Source: Streptomyces abikoensis
GTDB taxonomy: Bacteria > Actinomycetota > Actinomycetes > Streptomycetales > Streptomycetaceae
Length of the DNA: 64,000 nt
Direction of reading: 5' to 3'
NCBI RefSeq assembly: GCF_014648775.1
Contig: NZ_BMRT01000006.1
Coordinates: 310,001 to 374,000, forward strand
The position numbers were made by a program, and so were the translations under genes. The notes beneath the pieces were generated by a model. That model made no database searches and was not told the DNA's origin. It saw nothing but the letters and a program-made list of their open reading frames with translations. Below are positions 1 to 8,440 of this stretch, piece by piece (within the stretch, counting starts at the first letter, position 1; every line of letters starts with the position of its first letter).

Positions 1-2028
1 GAGCGCGCGGGTGAAGGCCGTGAACGCCGCCTCGGGCTGCCGGGTGGCGAGGTAGGACCAGCCGCGTTCGGCGTGGGCCCAGTGGAGTTCGGGGTTGATC
101 TCGATGGCCCGCTGGAGGTCGGTCAGCGCGTCGCCGTAGCGCCCCATGAGCCGGTGGGTGGCGCCCCGGCCGGCCAGGGCCGCGGGGTCGCCGGGGGTGA
201 GCTCCAGGGCGCGGGTGAAGTCCGCGCGCGACGCGGCGAGACGGGACATGGCCCGGTAGAGGATGCCGCGGCCCGTGAAGACGCGCGGGCAGGACGGATC
301 CAGTTGCAGGGCGTCCCGGTAGTCCGCGAGCGCGTCCTCGGCGCGCCCGGCCCTGCGGTGCCGCTCCGCCCGGGCCACGAGCGCCGTGACCCGCTCGTCG
401 GTGTCCAGGCCGGGCTCGCCCAGCAGGACGTCCAGGGCGGGGGTGACGTCGGCGTGCTCGTCCGGCAGGGCCGCGAGGAGCCGCTGCCCGAGACCGCGGG
501 CCCACTCCAGGTCCGCCGTCTCCCCGGCCTGGGCCAGCATGTCGGCGCACCGCCGGATCCGGGGCGGCTCGGCGGCACAGGCGTCGACCAGGAAGCGCGT
601 GACCGTACGCGGGGAGATCCGGGGGAAGGCGCACAGGTGGTGGTACCGCTCCTCCAGGGCGTACTCCACCCAGCGGTCGTCGGCCCACCGGTCCTCCGGG
701 GCCAGGGCCTCCTCCAGCCGAAGCCGCCACTCCTCGAACGTGCCGGCCAGTGCCCGGTGCCGGTCGTACCAGCGCCGGGGCGAGTGGTGGCGCTGGCGGC
801 GCAGGAAGGCCGCCCGGATGGGCTCGGTGTACTGGTAGGTGCCGCCCTGGTCGGTGACGAAGGGGCGGGTGCGGAGCCAGTCGAAGTGACCGGCGGCCTC
901 GGGCTCGACGGCGGCCCGGTACACCTCCTCGTCGAACCGGCGGGGCAGGGCGCACGCCGCCGCGGCGGCGTGCCGGACCGGGTCGGTCTCGTCCTTGAGG
1001 GCGCGTTCGACCGTGGCGTCGCTGACGTCGGCGATGTGCGGGTCGTCGGGGCCGTTGCGGGCCATCAGGACCAGCTGCCGGGGCAGCCGGCCGGACTCGC
1101 GCAGGATCAGCCGGACGCTGTGCTCGTCGCCGATGCCCTTCGCGGCCAGCAGCTGCCGGGCCTCCGCCTCGGTGAAGACGTCGAGCGGCATGTGCTGGAC
1201 GACGCCGAGCTGGTCGCCCCAGCCGGCGTGGCCGAGCGGCTGCTGACCGGCGAGGGCGAGCACGGCGTTGCCGGGGAGCGCCCCGTGGACGTCGCTCAGG
1301 AGTAGCTCGCGCAGCCAGTCGTCGAGCACCGGCGCCGTGCGCTCGTAGTCGTCGAGGAACAGCGCCACCCAGCTCCGGCGGGCCGCGACGTCGCGGAGGT
1401 CCTTGGTGAAGGCGGGCGTGAGCGTGCGCACCGGGGACATCACCAGGTCGACGTCCTCGCGGTTGTGGAAATGGCCGCCGAGCCACTCCCGCAGCCGGTC
1501 CGCCGCCTGGGCGACCTCGGTGGCGTCGGCCGCCTCGGCGACGAACCCGAGACCGGGCACCAGCCCCAGCGACGCCAGCCCGATCCGCGCCGCCACCCGG
1601 CTGGAGGCGGAGGGGGAGCCCTCCCGCTCCCGGCCGGGCGCCGGCCGTTCCGCGTGGGCGAGGGCGTCCGCCTCGCGCAGCTTGCGGTGGTAGGTGGCGA
1701 GGAGACCGTCGAACTTCCGCAGGGGGCAGCCCTGTCGCGCGAGCTCCGCGCCGATGGCCGCCATGGTGTCGACGACGGTGCGGGCCGCGTCGGTGACGTA
1801 CGCGGTCAGGGCCTGCTGCGCCCGCGCGCCGCTGATCATCTGCTGGAGCAGAAAGGTCTTGCCGACGCCGCTGACGCCGTGGAGGTGGAAGACGAAACGG
1901 TGGGAGGGGTCGTCGGCGGGCTGCCGCAAGTTCTCCTGGAAACAGGCGAGCTCGGCCTGGCGGCCGACGAGTCCCGAACGGTGTTGACGGGCTATCAGTT
2001 CCTGTAGTGACGTGCCTTGCTCCGGCAT
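1..2028 (-). CDS. AAA/P-loop ATPase with C-terminal TPR repeats (3' end outside window)
   Basis: The reading frame starts at ATG 2028, behind a G-rich run, and stays open for 676 codons to the window edge, so the C terminus is missing. A Walker A motif (GVSGVGKT) lies at residues 51-58, following a conserved-looking Val-Gly-Arg segment typical of AAA_16/NACHT-like ATPases. A hydrophobic, glycine-rich stretch follows near residues 135-160. The last 130 or so residues form tetratricopeptide repeats (an ALADYRDALQLDP unit and two similar units). The architecture suits a cytoplasmic signalling or scaffold ATPase in which the TPRs bind a partner. No catalytic effector domain is visible in the part present. 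The substrate and pathway cannot be deduced from the sequence. Confidence 0.85.
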   Translation of the reverse strand, partial: MPEQGTSLQELIARQHRSGLVGRQAELACFQENLRQPADDPSHRFVFHLHGVSGVGKTFLLQQMISGARAQQALTAYVTDAARTVVDTMAAIGAELARQGCPLRKFDGLLATYHRKLREADALAHAERPAPGREREGSPSASSRVAARIGLASLGLVPGLGFVAEAADATEVAQAADRLREWLGGHFHNREDVDLVMSPVRTLTPAFTKDLRDVAARRSWVALFLDDYERTAPVLDDWLRELLLSDVHGALPGNAVLALAGQQPLGHAGWGDQLGVVQHMPLDVFTEAEARQLLAAKGIGDEHSVRLILRESGRLPRQLVLMARNGPDDPHIADVSDATVERALKDETDPVRHAAAAACALPRRFDEEVYRAAVEPEAAGHFDWLRTRPFVTDQGGTYQYTEPIRAAFLRRQRHHSPRRWYDRHRALAGTFEEWRLRLEEALAPEDRWADDRWVEYALEERYHHLCAFPRISPRTVTRFLVDACAAEPPRIRRCADMLAQAGETADLEWARGLGQRLLAALPDEHADVTPALDVLLGEPGLDTDERVTALVARAERHRRAGRAEDALADYRDALQLDPSCPRVFTGRGILYRAMSRLAASRADFTRALELTPGDPAALAGRGATHRLMGRYGDALTDLQRAIEINPELHWAHAERGWSYLATRQPEAAFTAFTRAL

Positions 2029-2153
2029 CGAACCCCCCGTGCCGAGTCGGTACGGGCCAGTATGCGCGCCGGGGCGAACGGTGGCGGACGCAGCGAAGCG
2101 CTCCGGACCGGAATCCGGGGCGCGCGGTGAATGTGCGAGTGGAGTGGTGTGGC

Positions 2154-2903
2154 CTAGGTGTCGGAGGTGCCCTGGCCCTGGCTTTGGCCCTGGCCGTCGG
2201 AGGAGCCCTGGGTGTCGGGGGTGACACGGGGCTCGGGCAGGGTCCGGCCGGTCCCGGTGAGATAGGCCGAGACCACCAGGTTGGCGGTGTACTCGTGCTG
2301 GGCGCGGTCGTACTCGCCGCCGCAGGTGATCAGGCGGAGCTCGGCGCGGTTGGTGTCGCGGGAGCCGTAGACCTTGTCGTCGTCCCAGTGGTCCTTGTCG
2401 ACGACGGTGATGTCGTCGACGGTGAACTCGGCCGTGGAGCCGTCCACCCGGGTGACGTTGATCTTCGCGCCGCGCTTGAGGGAGCTCAGCTCGTAGAAGA
2501 CCGCCGGTGAGGTCTGGGTGTCGACGTGCCCGACGAGCACGGCGGTTCCCGTGCTTCCGGGCGCGGGGCCGTCCTGGTACCAGGAGACGGCGTTGGGCCG
2601 CTCGTACGGGGGCGGTTCGACGCCGCCGCGCGGGTCGAGCCCGTGCCCCTCGATCGGGGCCTTCAGCCCCACCGCCTTGATGGCGAGCACGAGGGGGCCC
2701 GCCCCCGGCAACGGTTCGTGTGCCGGGGGCAGGCCGCGCGCAGGGGGGCGGCCCTCGGTGGCCACGGCACCGGGCCTGGGGGCCGAGGCTATCGGCTCCT
2801 CCACGGTGTCGTGACCCCAGAGCCACAGGGCCAGCAGCAGAGCCACCCAGGCCACCCCGGTCAGCAGGCGGCGGTTCGAACCGCCTGTGCGCGCTTCTGA
2901 CAT
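2154..2903 (-). CDS. class F-like (actinobacterial) sortase
   Basis: This 249-residue protein has one N-terminal membrane anchor (about residues 13-30), a Pro-rich linker and a sortase beta-barrel domain. The catalytic residues are visible: His126 in GHVDT, Cys194 in LITCGG and a downstream Arg (Arg200). The short LITCGG block and the small size fit the class E/F sortases of actinobacteria, which are membrane-anchored transpeptidases acting outside the cell. It lies 19 bp downstream of a gene for a secreted His/Asp-rich protein on the same strand, so the two probably form one transcription unit. That neighbour has no classical LPXTG motif, so it is uncertain whether it is the substrate. The C-terminal tail is Gln/Gly/Ser-rich and probably disordered. 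Confidence 0.85.
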   Translation of the reverse strand: MSEARTGGSNRRLLTGVAWVALLLALWLWGHDTVEEPIASAPRPGAVATEGRPPARGLPPAHEPLPGAGPLVLAIKAVGLKAPIEGHGLDPRGGVEPPPYERPNAVSWYQDGPAPGSTGTAVLVGHVDTQTSPAVFYELSSLKRGAKINVTRVDGSTAEFTVDDITVVDKDHWDDDKVYGSRDTNRAELRLITCGGEYDRAQHEYTANLVVSAYLTGTGRTLPEPRVTPDTQGSSDGQGQSQGQGTSDT

Positions 2904-2922
2904 GACGCCGGTTCGCTCCCTG

Positions 2923-3624
2923 TCACCGCTTGGCCGCGTTGACGCGGCGCCGGTACCAGATCAGCCCACCGGCCATACCCACCGTGGCGCCCGCGAGGGC
3001 GAGCGCGGGGGCGTCGACGGACGTGGACTCGGACGCGGCCACCGGCGCCGTGGCGCCACCGCCCGTGTGGTTGCGGCCGTGCGGGCGCTCGTGCTCCCGG
3101 CCGTGGTCCTCACGCCCGTGGTCACGACCGTGCTCGTGGTCGCGCCCGTGGTCCTCGCGCCCGTGGTCACGGCCGTGGTCCTCACGTCCGTGGTCACGGC
3201 CGTGGTCCTCACGCCCGTGGTCGTGGTCCCGGCCGTGTTCGCGGCCGTGGTCCTCGTGGTCCCGGCCGTGGTCACGCCCGTGGTCGTCCCGACCATGGTC
3301 GTCGTGGTCGTCCCAGTCGTGGTCGCGCCCGTGGTCCCGGCCGTGTTCGCGGCCGTGGTCCTCGTGGTCGCGGCCGTGGTCGCGCCCGTGGTCGTCGTCG
3401 CAGTCGTCACGGTCGCGATCGCGGTCGTGACGGCCGTGGCCGTGGTCGTGGTCACCACGGCCGTGGTCGTCGTCGCAGTCCTCGTCATGACCGGTGTGCT
3501 GCACGACGCTGCTTTGGGGCGGCTTGACCGGGGTGTTGGAGGAGCCGAGGGCATACGCGGCGGGCGCCGCGCAGACGGCGACTGCCGTCAGGGTGCCGCA
3601 GAGAGCGGTACGGATTGACTTCAT
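2923..3624 (-). CDS. secreted His/Asp/Arg-rich repeat protein with C-terminal membrane anchor
   Basis: The 233-residue product has a Sec signal peptide (about residues 1-25, ending AYA). Its centre consists almost entirely of short HGRD/HGRED/HGRDHE repeats (about residues 45-190). A Gly/Ala linker, one transmembrane segment near residues 207-224 and a basic tail (RRRVNAAKR) follow. A strong GGAGG ribosome site precedes ATG 3624. The layout is that of a wall- or membrane-anchored surface protein, and it sits directly upstream of a sortase gene, but I find no LPXTG-type sorting signal. The dense His and Asp suggest binding of divalent metals or strong charge-based hydration. That role is inference. 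I know of no named family for it. Confidence 0.75.
   Translation of the reverse strand: MKSIRTALCGTLTAVAVCAAPAAYALGSSNTPVKPPQSSVVQHTGHDEDCDDDHGRGDHDHGHGRHDRDRDRDDCDDDHGRDHGRDHEDHGREHGRDHGRDHDWDDHDDHGRDDHGRDHGRDHEDHGREHGRDHDHGREDHGRDHGREDHGRDHGREDHGRDHEHGRDHGREDHGREHERPHGRNHTGGGATAPVAASESTSVDAPALALAGATVGMAGGLIWYRRRVNAAKR
3065..3490 (-). repeat. short tandem coding repeats (HGRD-type)
   Basis: About 425 bp consist of imperfect repeats built on the unit GACCACGGCCGTG and variants, encoding His-Gly-Arg-Asp/Glu blocks. The repeats keep the reading frame throughout and are confined to the coding sequence. Such tracts usually vary in copy number between strains. Confidence 0.85.
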
Positions 3625-4805
3625 TGGGTGTACCTCCTTCGTTTCCGAGGTTCACCCCGCACTCCGGACGGAGCATCCGCAGGGTAGTCGTATTGCTCCA
3701 TTCGGTAAGCAACATGGGCCGGTCGGGGGAGAGGGCCGGGCTCCGCGGCTGAATCCGGGGCCCGCACGGCGTGGCGGAGGCGCGGGAAGCGCGGGCGGAG
3801 GTATGCCGTCGCGGCCCGACAACCGCCACCCCGCGCGCCACCCGGGAGCGGGGCGTTCGGGCCCTCGGCGGCGTTCCGGCTGCTGGGGAGGGGTGGCGAA
3901 GGCATGGCGAGGCATGGCGGACGGTGGGCGTTTGACGTGGCCCGTTGTGGCCGGATTGCCTTCGTCGCAGGTCAAAGGGGTAGCAGGCGCTTGACCAATT
4001 GCTACAGTGACGTGCGCGGTCAGCCGGCGCCGCCGGGCGGCCGCGGGCGACCGAACTCCGCGGAACGATCGGCGGAGGCCAGTCTCTCGTACGGAACGCG
4101 AAGGGCCCGGCTCCGGATGTCGCCGAGAGCCAGGCCCGTCCCGTGCGAGGCATCGTGTGGACCCGGCCGACCTAGCACCGGCCGGGTCCACACCTCCAGG
4201 TGGGACCGACCCGTCGTCCGGAACCGCCCCAGCCGGTACGCGTCAGCGCAGCAGCTGGTCACAACACCGCGCGATGGCGGCAACCGCGTTCACAAGCACG
4301 GCCGAGAGCGTCACCCAGTCCCGCGGACCCTGACGATCCGGACCGGGAGGCCGTCCCCGACGCCTCCTCCTGCTCCTCGGCTTCCCCATCAGCCGGCTCC
4401 TCACCTCTTGACGATCCCGGGTACGCGCCGGGGCCCCGCCCGGCCGGGCGAGGCACTCAGGGGAGGCAGAGCCGTTGCTCCCAGTAGCCTAGCGGGCGCG
4501 GTGAGTTGAACGATCCGCGTGGGGGATTTCGCCGCCGGGTGGGCCGGGTTGCGGCATGATGGAAGATTTTCGCGGGCGCGGCGGGTCCCGGCGGGGCGCG
4601 TCCGCGTGACGACCGTGCCGTGTCCACGTGACGGCGGCGGCGCGTACCCCACAGGGTGAACCGGCCCAACTCCTCCCGCACAGCAGCACCTTGTTTCCGC
4701 TGCATTACGCCATGCTGAGCTGAGCGTTCGCGTGGGCGACACGCTGCGCGGCCACACTGCGGCGACAGCCCGCGCCACGACATGGAGAGGGCAGGGAGGA
4801 AAGTG
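3625..4805. other. 1.2-kb gene-free divergent intergenic region with one long hairpin
   Basis: No convincing coding sequence, tRNA or known riboswitch is visible between the two divergent genes. A 26-codon minus-strand ORF (3701 to 3621) overlaps the start of the His-rich protein gene by ATGA, but it has no ribosome site. The one strong structural element is an inverted repeat: arms 4155-4169 and 4179-4193 (15 bp, perfect; left arm GTGTGGACCCGGCCG) around a 9-nt loop. It has no T-run. It could end a small RNA or be a protein-binding site. Confidence 0.6.
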
Positions 4806-6416
4806 GTGAAGATCAGACGCACGCGCCGGTCGGTGCTCACCGCCGGCCTGGCCACACTGGCACTCGTTCTGCCCGCCACGGGCCTGCAGGCCGGGGCCCA
4901 GGCGGTCGTTCAACCCGCCGTTCAATCCTCTGTTCAACCCGCCGTACAGCGACTCCCCTTGGGGGACGCGAACCTTCCCGAGACCCGCACCACCACCCAG
5001 GTGGCCCCGGGTGTGACCTGGACCCGGATCAAACGTGGCCGCCCCGACGCCCGTGACCACTGGACCGTCGAGGTCGCGCTGCTGAAGGACGAGAGCGCGG
5101 CGCGCTCCCTGGCCGACCGGCTGGACGACGCCGGCTTCGACCCCTCCGTCAGCCGCGTGGACGAGCGCCCCCAGGACCTGCCCTCGAACCAGCCGTGGGG
5201 CTGGCGCGTACGGGTCGGCGAGCTCGCCGACCAGGGGGCCGCCGCCCGGCTGGTGAAGGACCTGCGCGCGGCGGGCTTCAACCCCACGCACACCTACTTC
5301 ACGGGGGAGGACGGCACCGGCCGCACCGGCCCCTGGGTCGTCGACGTGCTGCGGGTCTCCGCCGCGCAGCGGCAGCGGGTCCAGGTCCGGCAGGCCCAGG
5401 ACCGGGTGCCGGGCGGCGAGACGCTGGCCGACATGGTCAAGCACATGGGCGGCATCGCCGGGATCAACGGCAGTTACGGTTCGGACGAGGAGGACGGCAC
5501 CTTCGGCGACGTCGCCGGCCTGTCGGTCGTCGGCGGCAAGCTCGTGAGCGAGGCGGTCCAGGGGACCAGCGCCCTCGTCCTGCCCTCCGACCGGCGCGCA
5601 CGCCCCTCCGTCCAGCGGCTGAGCACCAACCTGCGCCTGCGCTCCGCCGACGGCGCCCAGCGCGAACTCGACGGGCTGAACCGCTCCCCGGGCAAGATCC
5701 GCAACTGCGGTGGCACCGGGGGCGACGTCCCCACCGAGCGGCCGCGCCACGACGTCCTGTGCACCGACGACTCCGAGGTCATCCAGTACACCGACTTCTT
5801 CTACGGGCCCACGCACGCCGGTGACGGCGTCGCGGTCGTCATCGACAAGAACGGCAAGGTGCTGGAGGTGCGCGACCGGCGCGGCGGCACGTTCCCGTCC
5901 GGCACGACGCTGCTCGCCGGCACGGGCGACGGCGCCGACTGGCTGCGCGCCCACGCCCGCAAGGGCCAGGTGGTGAACGTGACGGCCACCGTCCTCGACC
6001 GCGACGGCCGGCCCCTGACGGACACCGCCGGACGCGCCATGGACGTCGCCTCGGGCGGCCCGCAACTGCTCCGGAACGGCCGTATCGACATCCCCGCGGA
6101 CGCCGAGGGCTTCAACTACCCCGACGACCCCGGCTTCTTCGACTACTTCGGCATCCACCGGCACCCGCGCAGCCTCGCCGGCGTCACGGACGACGGCTCC
6201 CTGCTGTTCGTCGCCGTCGACGGCCGCCGCCCGGGGTACAGTTCGGGACTGACCTTCCGGGAGAGCGCGGCCGTCATGCGCTCCCTCGGCGCGGTGAACG
6301 CCCTCAACCTCGACGGGGGCGGATCCACCACGATGGTGGTCGGCGGCCGGCTCATCAACAGGCCCTCCGACAGCACGGGTCCCCGGCTGATGGAGAACGC
6401 GCTGATCATTCGCTGA
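4806..6416 (+). CDS. secreted phosphodiester glycosidase (NAGPA domain) protein with SPOR-like repeats
   Basis: The start is placed at GTG 4806 because GGGAGGA lies five bases upstream; GTG 4803 and ATG 4782 are in frame but less well placed. The protein (536 aa) has a twin-Arg-like signal region followed by a hydrophobic core ending ALVLPATGLQAGA. A pair of SPOR/sporulation-related-like segments comes next (about residues 70-170), containing DAGFDPSVSRV and RAAGFNPTHTYF. The C-terminal half is a phosphodiester glycosidase domain whose signature NLDGGGSTTMVV is near residue 505. Enzymes of this fold remove GlcNAc-phosphodiester caps or act on exopolysaccharides and wall material. An extracellular wall-associated role is likely; the substrate is unknown. 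Confidence 0.85.
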   Translation: MKIRRTRRSVLTAGLATLALVLPATGLQAGAQAVVQPAVQSSVQPAVQRLPLGDANLPETRTTTQVAPGVTWTRIKRGRPDARDHWTVEVALLKDESAARSLADRLDDAGFDPSVSRVDERPQDLPSNQPWGWRVRVGELADQGAAARLVKDLRAAGFNPTHTYFTGEDGTGRTGPWVVDVLRVSAAQRQRVQVRQAQDRVPGGETLADMVKHMGGIAGINGSYGSDEEDGTFGDVAGLSVVGGKLVSEAVQGTSALVLPSDRRARPSVQRLSTNLRLRSADGAQRELDGLNRSPGKIRNCGGTGGDVPTERPRHDVLCTDDSEVIQYTDFFYGPTHAGDGVAVVIDKNGKVLEVRDRRGGTFPSGTTLLAGTGDGADWLRAHARKGQVVNVTATVLDRDGRPLTDTAGRAMDVASGGPQLLRNGRIDIPADAEGFNYPDDPGFFDYFGIHRHPRSLAGVTDDGSLLFVAVDGRRPGYSSGLTFRESAAVMRSLGAVNALNLDGGGSTTMVVGGRLINRPSDSTGPRLMENALIIR

Positions 6417-6434
6417 CGGCGCCCGGGTGGTGAC

Positions 6435-6470
6435 CGTGGTCCTGACGGGCGCGCTCCCGTCAGGACCACG
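6435..6470. terminator. bidirectional hairpin terminator
   Basis: Perfect 15-bp arms (6435-6449 and 6456-6470; CGTGGTCCTGACGGG) enclose the 6-nt loop CGCGCT. It lies between two convergent genes and has no long T-run, as is usual in high-GC actinomycetes. Confidence 0.8.
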
Positions 6471-6484
6471 TGTGCCGGTGATGG

Positions 6485-7441
6485 TCAGCGGGCGACCGCT
6501 TGTCCGCCGGATCGGTCGGCGGAATCCATGAAGCGGAGCATCCGGCGGTTGATCTCGTCGGCGTGGTCGATCTGGGGGCCGTGGCCGGTGTTCGAGACGA
6601 TCTCGGCGCGGGCCCCCGGTATCAGCCGCGGAACGCGCTCCACCTGCCGCTTCGGGTGCACGAGGAGGCTCCGCTTGCCGAGCACCAGATACATGGCGGT
6701 GCGGATGGTGCTCAACTCCTCCTCGGACAGGGGCAGCGGAGCCGGGCGGCGGATGCGGTAGGCGCGGATGCCCGCCCTGACCATCGCGCGGAGTTCCGGC
6801 TCGATGAGCACGGGCTGCTCCAGCCAGCGCGCGAGCCGGGGGCGCAGCGCCTTGGGCGCGAAGGTCGCGAAGAGACTGATGAAGATCCAGACGAAGAAGC
6901 GCAGCCCCACCTTCTCCAGCCCACCGGGATCGAGCAGGGTGACGGAGGCGAGCCGGCCGGGCCCGCGGTGCGCCTGGTTCAGGGCGAGCCATCCGCCGTA
7001 CGAGGCGCCGACGAGGTGGACGCGGTCGAGGCCGAGCCCGGCGAGCGTCTCGTCCAGCCAGCGCGCGGCGTCCTCGGGTCGGTGGATGGGCTCGCGCTGC
7101 ACGCTGCGGCCGGGGTCGCCCGGCGTGTCGATGGCATAGACGGGCCGTTCGGCGCTGAGCGCGGACGTGTTCGGGTACCACATCGCGGAGCAACTGCCGG
7201 CGCCGTGCACGAGGACGACCGGGGTGCGGGAGGCGCCGGCCGGGTCGTCGGGCCCGTAGCGGTAGACGTGCGTCGTCCCGAAGGAGGTCTCCACGTCCGT
7301 CTCCGCGACGGCCGTCGCCCCGAGGGCGAAGACGGCGTCGCACGTCGCGAAGTAGCGCTCCCGCAGGGCGTCGTTGACGTAGCGGCCGACGTCGGGGCGG
7401 TTGCGGGCGGGGATTCGGTCGCGGGCCGTGGTCTGGGGCAC
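6485..7441 (-). CDS. alpha/beta hydrolase
   Basis: The 318-residue protein has the alpha/beta-hydrolase elements in order: the oxyanion HG in VLVHGAGSCSAMW, the nucleophile elbow GASYGGW, an acid region after strand 6, and the catalytic His in SNTGHGPQIDHAD near the C terminus. A hydrophobic patch (FFVWIFISLF) in the cap region suggests a lipophilic substrate or membrane contact. The gene is divergent from a TetR regulator, and two copies of a 16-bp motif lie between them, so expression is probably controlled by that regulator and its ligand. The substrate cannot be read from the sequence. Esterase or C-C hydrolase activity is possible. Confidence 0.85.
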   Translation of the reverse strand: MPQTTARDRIPARNRPDVGRYVNDALRERYFATCDAVFALGATAVAETDVETSFGTTHVYRYGPDDPAGASRTPVVLVHGAGSCSAMWYPNTSALSAERPVYAIDTPGDPGRSVQREPIHRPEDAARWLDETLAGLGLDRVHLVGASYGGWLALNQAHRGPGRLASVTLLDPGGLEKVGLRFFVWIFISLFATFAPKALRPRLARWLEQPVLIEPELRAMVRAGIRAYRIRRPAPLPLSEEELSTIRTAMYLVLGKRSLLVHPKRQVERVPRLIPGARAEIVSNTGHGPQIDHADEINRRMLRFMDSADRSGGQAVAR

Positions 7442-7475
7442 GGGTGGCCTCCTCGGTAACGATCACCTGGTTCGT

Positions 7476-7513
7476 GATACGACCGTACCATCAACTTGAT
7501 ACGGCGGTACCAT
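7476..7513. promoter_or_regulatory. paired operator repeats for the TetR regulator
   Basis: GATACGACCGTACCAT (7476-7491) and GATACGGCGGTACCAT (7498-7513) are near-identical direct copies 22 bp apart, two helical turns. Each is itself an imperfect palindrome (ATGGTAC and GTATCAA half-sites). They occupy the region between the hydrolase and tetR starts, the expected place for an autoregulated TetR operator. Binding by this regulator is inferred. Confidence 0.7.
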
Positions 7514-7565
7514 AAAGAGGTAGTGGTCACTGAGGACCCTTGTCATCGAAGAGCGGAGTCGAACG

Positions 7566-8168
7566 ATGCCGAAGCGCGTGGACCACGCGGAACGGCGCAC
7601 CGAGATCGCCGAGGCACTCCTCCGCGTGGCCGGCCACCGCGGGCTGCACGCCGTGCGGATGCGGGACGTGGCGGCGGAGGCGGGAGTGTCGCTGAGGCTG
7701 GTGCAGTACTACTTCGAGACGAAGGAGAAGCTGCTCCTCTACGGTCTGGAGCACCTGACCGAACGATTCGGCGAACGGGTGGCCGCCCGCCTCCGGGCGG
7801 CCGGCGACGCCCCGGGCCCGCGCGCGGTGATCGAGGCCATCCTGCTGGCGTCCCTCCCCACCGACGAGGCGAGCCGCACCTTCCACCTCGTCCACACCTC
7901 GTACGCCGTCCTCGCCGTGACCGACGAGGCCCTGGCCGCCCAGCCCTTCATCCGCAGTCCCGAAGCGGCCGAGAACCACCTGACGGAACTCCTCCGCCAG
8001 GCCCAGGAAGCGGACCTCACCCACCCCGGGGTGGACCCTCGCCAGGACGCGATCGCCCTCCTGGCCCTGTCGGCGGGGCTGGGCACGAGCATCCTCGTGG
8101 GCCACCGCACCCCGGAGTCGGCGGTGGCGGTGCTGGAACGGCAACTGGACGGGATCTTCGCGGCGTGA
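7566..8168 (+). CDS. TetR/AcrR-family transcriptional regulator
   Basis: This 200-residue protein has an N-terminal helix-turn-helix (residues about 10-55; MRDVAAEAGVSLRLVQYYFETKEKL), typical of the family. A C-terminal all-helical ligand and dimerisation domain resembles the TetR_C_6/BetI-like group. GGAG sits about eight bases before ATG 7566. It is divergent from an alpha/beta hydrolase with repeated operator-like motifs between them, so it most likely represses the hydrolase and itself. The effector is unknown; TetR-hydrolase pairs often respond to the hydrolase substrate or a related small molecule. Confidence 0.9.
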   Translation: MPKRVDHAERRTEIAEALLRVAGHRGLHAVRMRDVAAEAGVSLRLVQYYFETKEKLLLYGLEHLTERFGERVAARLRAAGDAPGPRAVIEAILLASLPTDEASRTFHLVHTSYAVLAVTDEALAAQPFIRSPEAAENHLTELLRQAQEADLTHPGVDPRQDAIALLALSAGLGTSILVGHRTPESAVAVLERQLDGIFAA

Positions 8169-8184
8169 GAAATCCGTGGCGCGG

Positions 8185-8223
8185 TTACTGCTTCTTCGGC
8201 GAATAGCTCACCAGAAGGTCCTT
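8185..8223 (-). pseudogene. relic of an aldehyde dehydrogenase 3' end
   Basis: Read on the minus strand, 8191-8223 encodes KDLLVSYSPKK and is followed by one Gln codon and a stop (8185-8187). The intact aldehyde dehydrogenase at 10.6-12.1 kb ends in KNLLVSYSPKK plus four residues. Over these 33 bp the two copies agree at 27 positions. No other dehydrogenase sequence is recognisable upstream, so only the terminal codons survive. This points to an old duplication or deletion. The rest of 8169-8440 shows no gene. Confidence 0.6.
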
Positions 8224-8440
8224 CGGCAACGGTCCGGATCTCGGCGTGTGCGGTGCTCGGGCGGACAGGCGCGCCCTGTGAGGAGGCCGACACGCGACTG
8301 GCCGAGGGGATCCCGCTCGGTTGGCCGCCGACCGGCGCGCCACTACGGCCGTGCCGGCGCCCGCTCCGCACACACCCGCCGTCCGCGAACCCCGGGAGAC
8401 GGCGGTGCAGGGCGTCGAAGGGGAGGGGCGGCCAGGGCCA

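Noticed and set aside
2870..2885. Perfect palindrome GGCGGTTCGAACCGCC resembling a tRNA T-arm
   Set aside because: It lies in the coding sequence of the sortase signal region, the loop length is wrong and no other tRNA arm is nearby.
3065..3490. CRISPR-like array of short repeats
   Set aside because: The repeats are in-frame coding units without unique spacers and no cas gene is present.
3621..3701. 26-codon ORF overlapping the start of the His-rich protein gene
   Set aside because: It has no ribosome site and the downstream gene has its own strong GGAGG, so translational coupling is not needed.
4401..7466. Very long minus-strand open frame (about 1020 codons)
   Set aside because: It overlaps the plus-strand glycosidase gene and the minus-strand hydrolase gene in other frames, is Arg/Pro/Ala-rich, has no domain and no ribosome site; it is an artefact of high GC.
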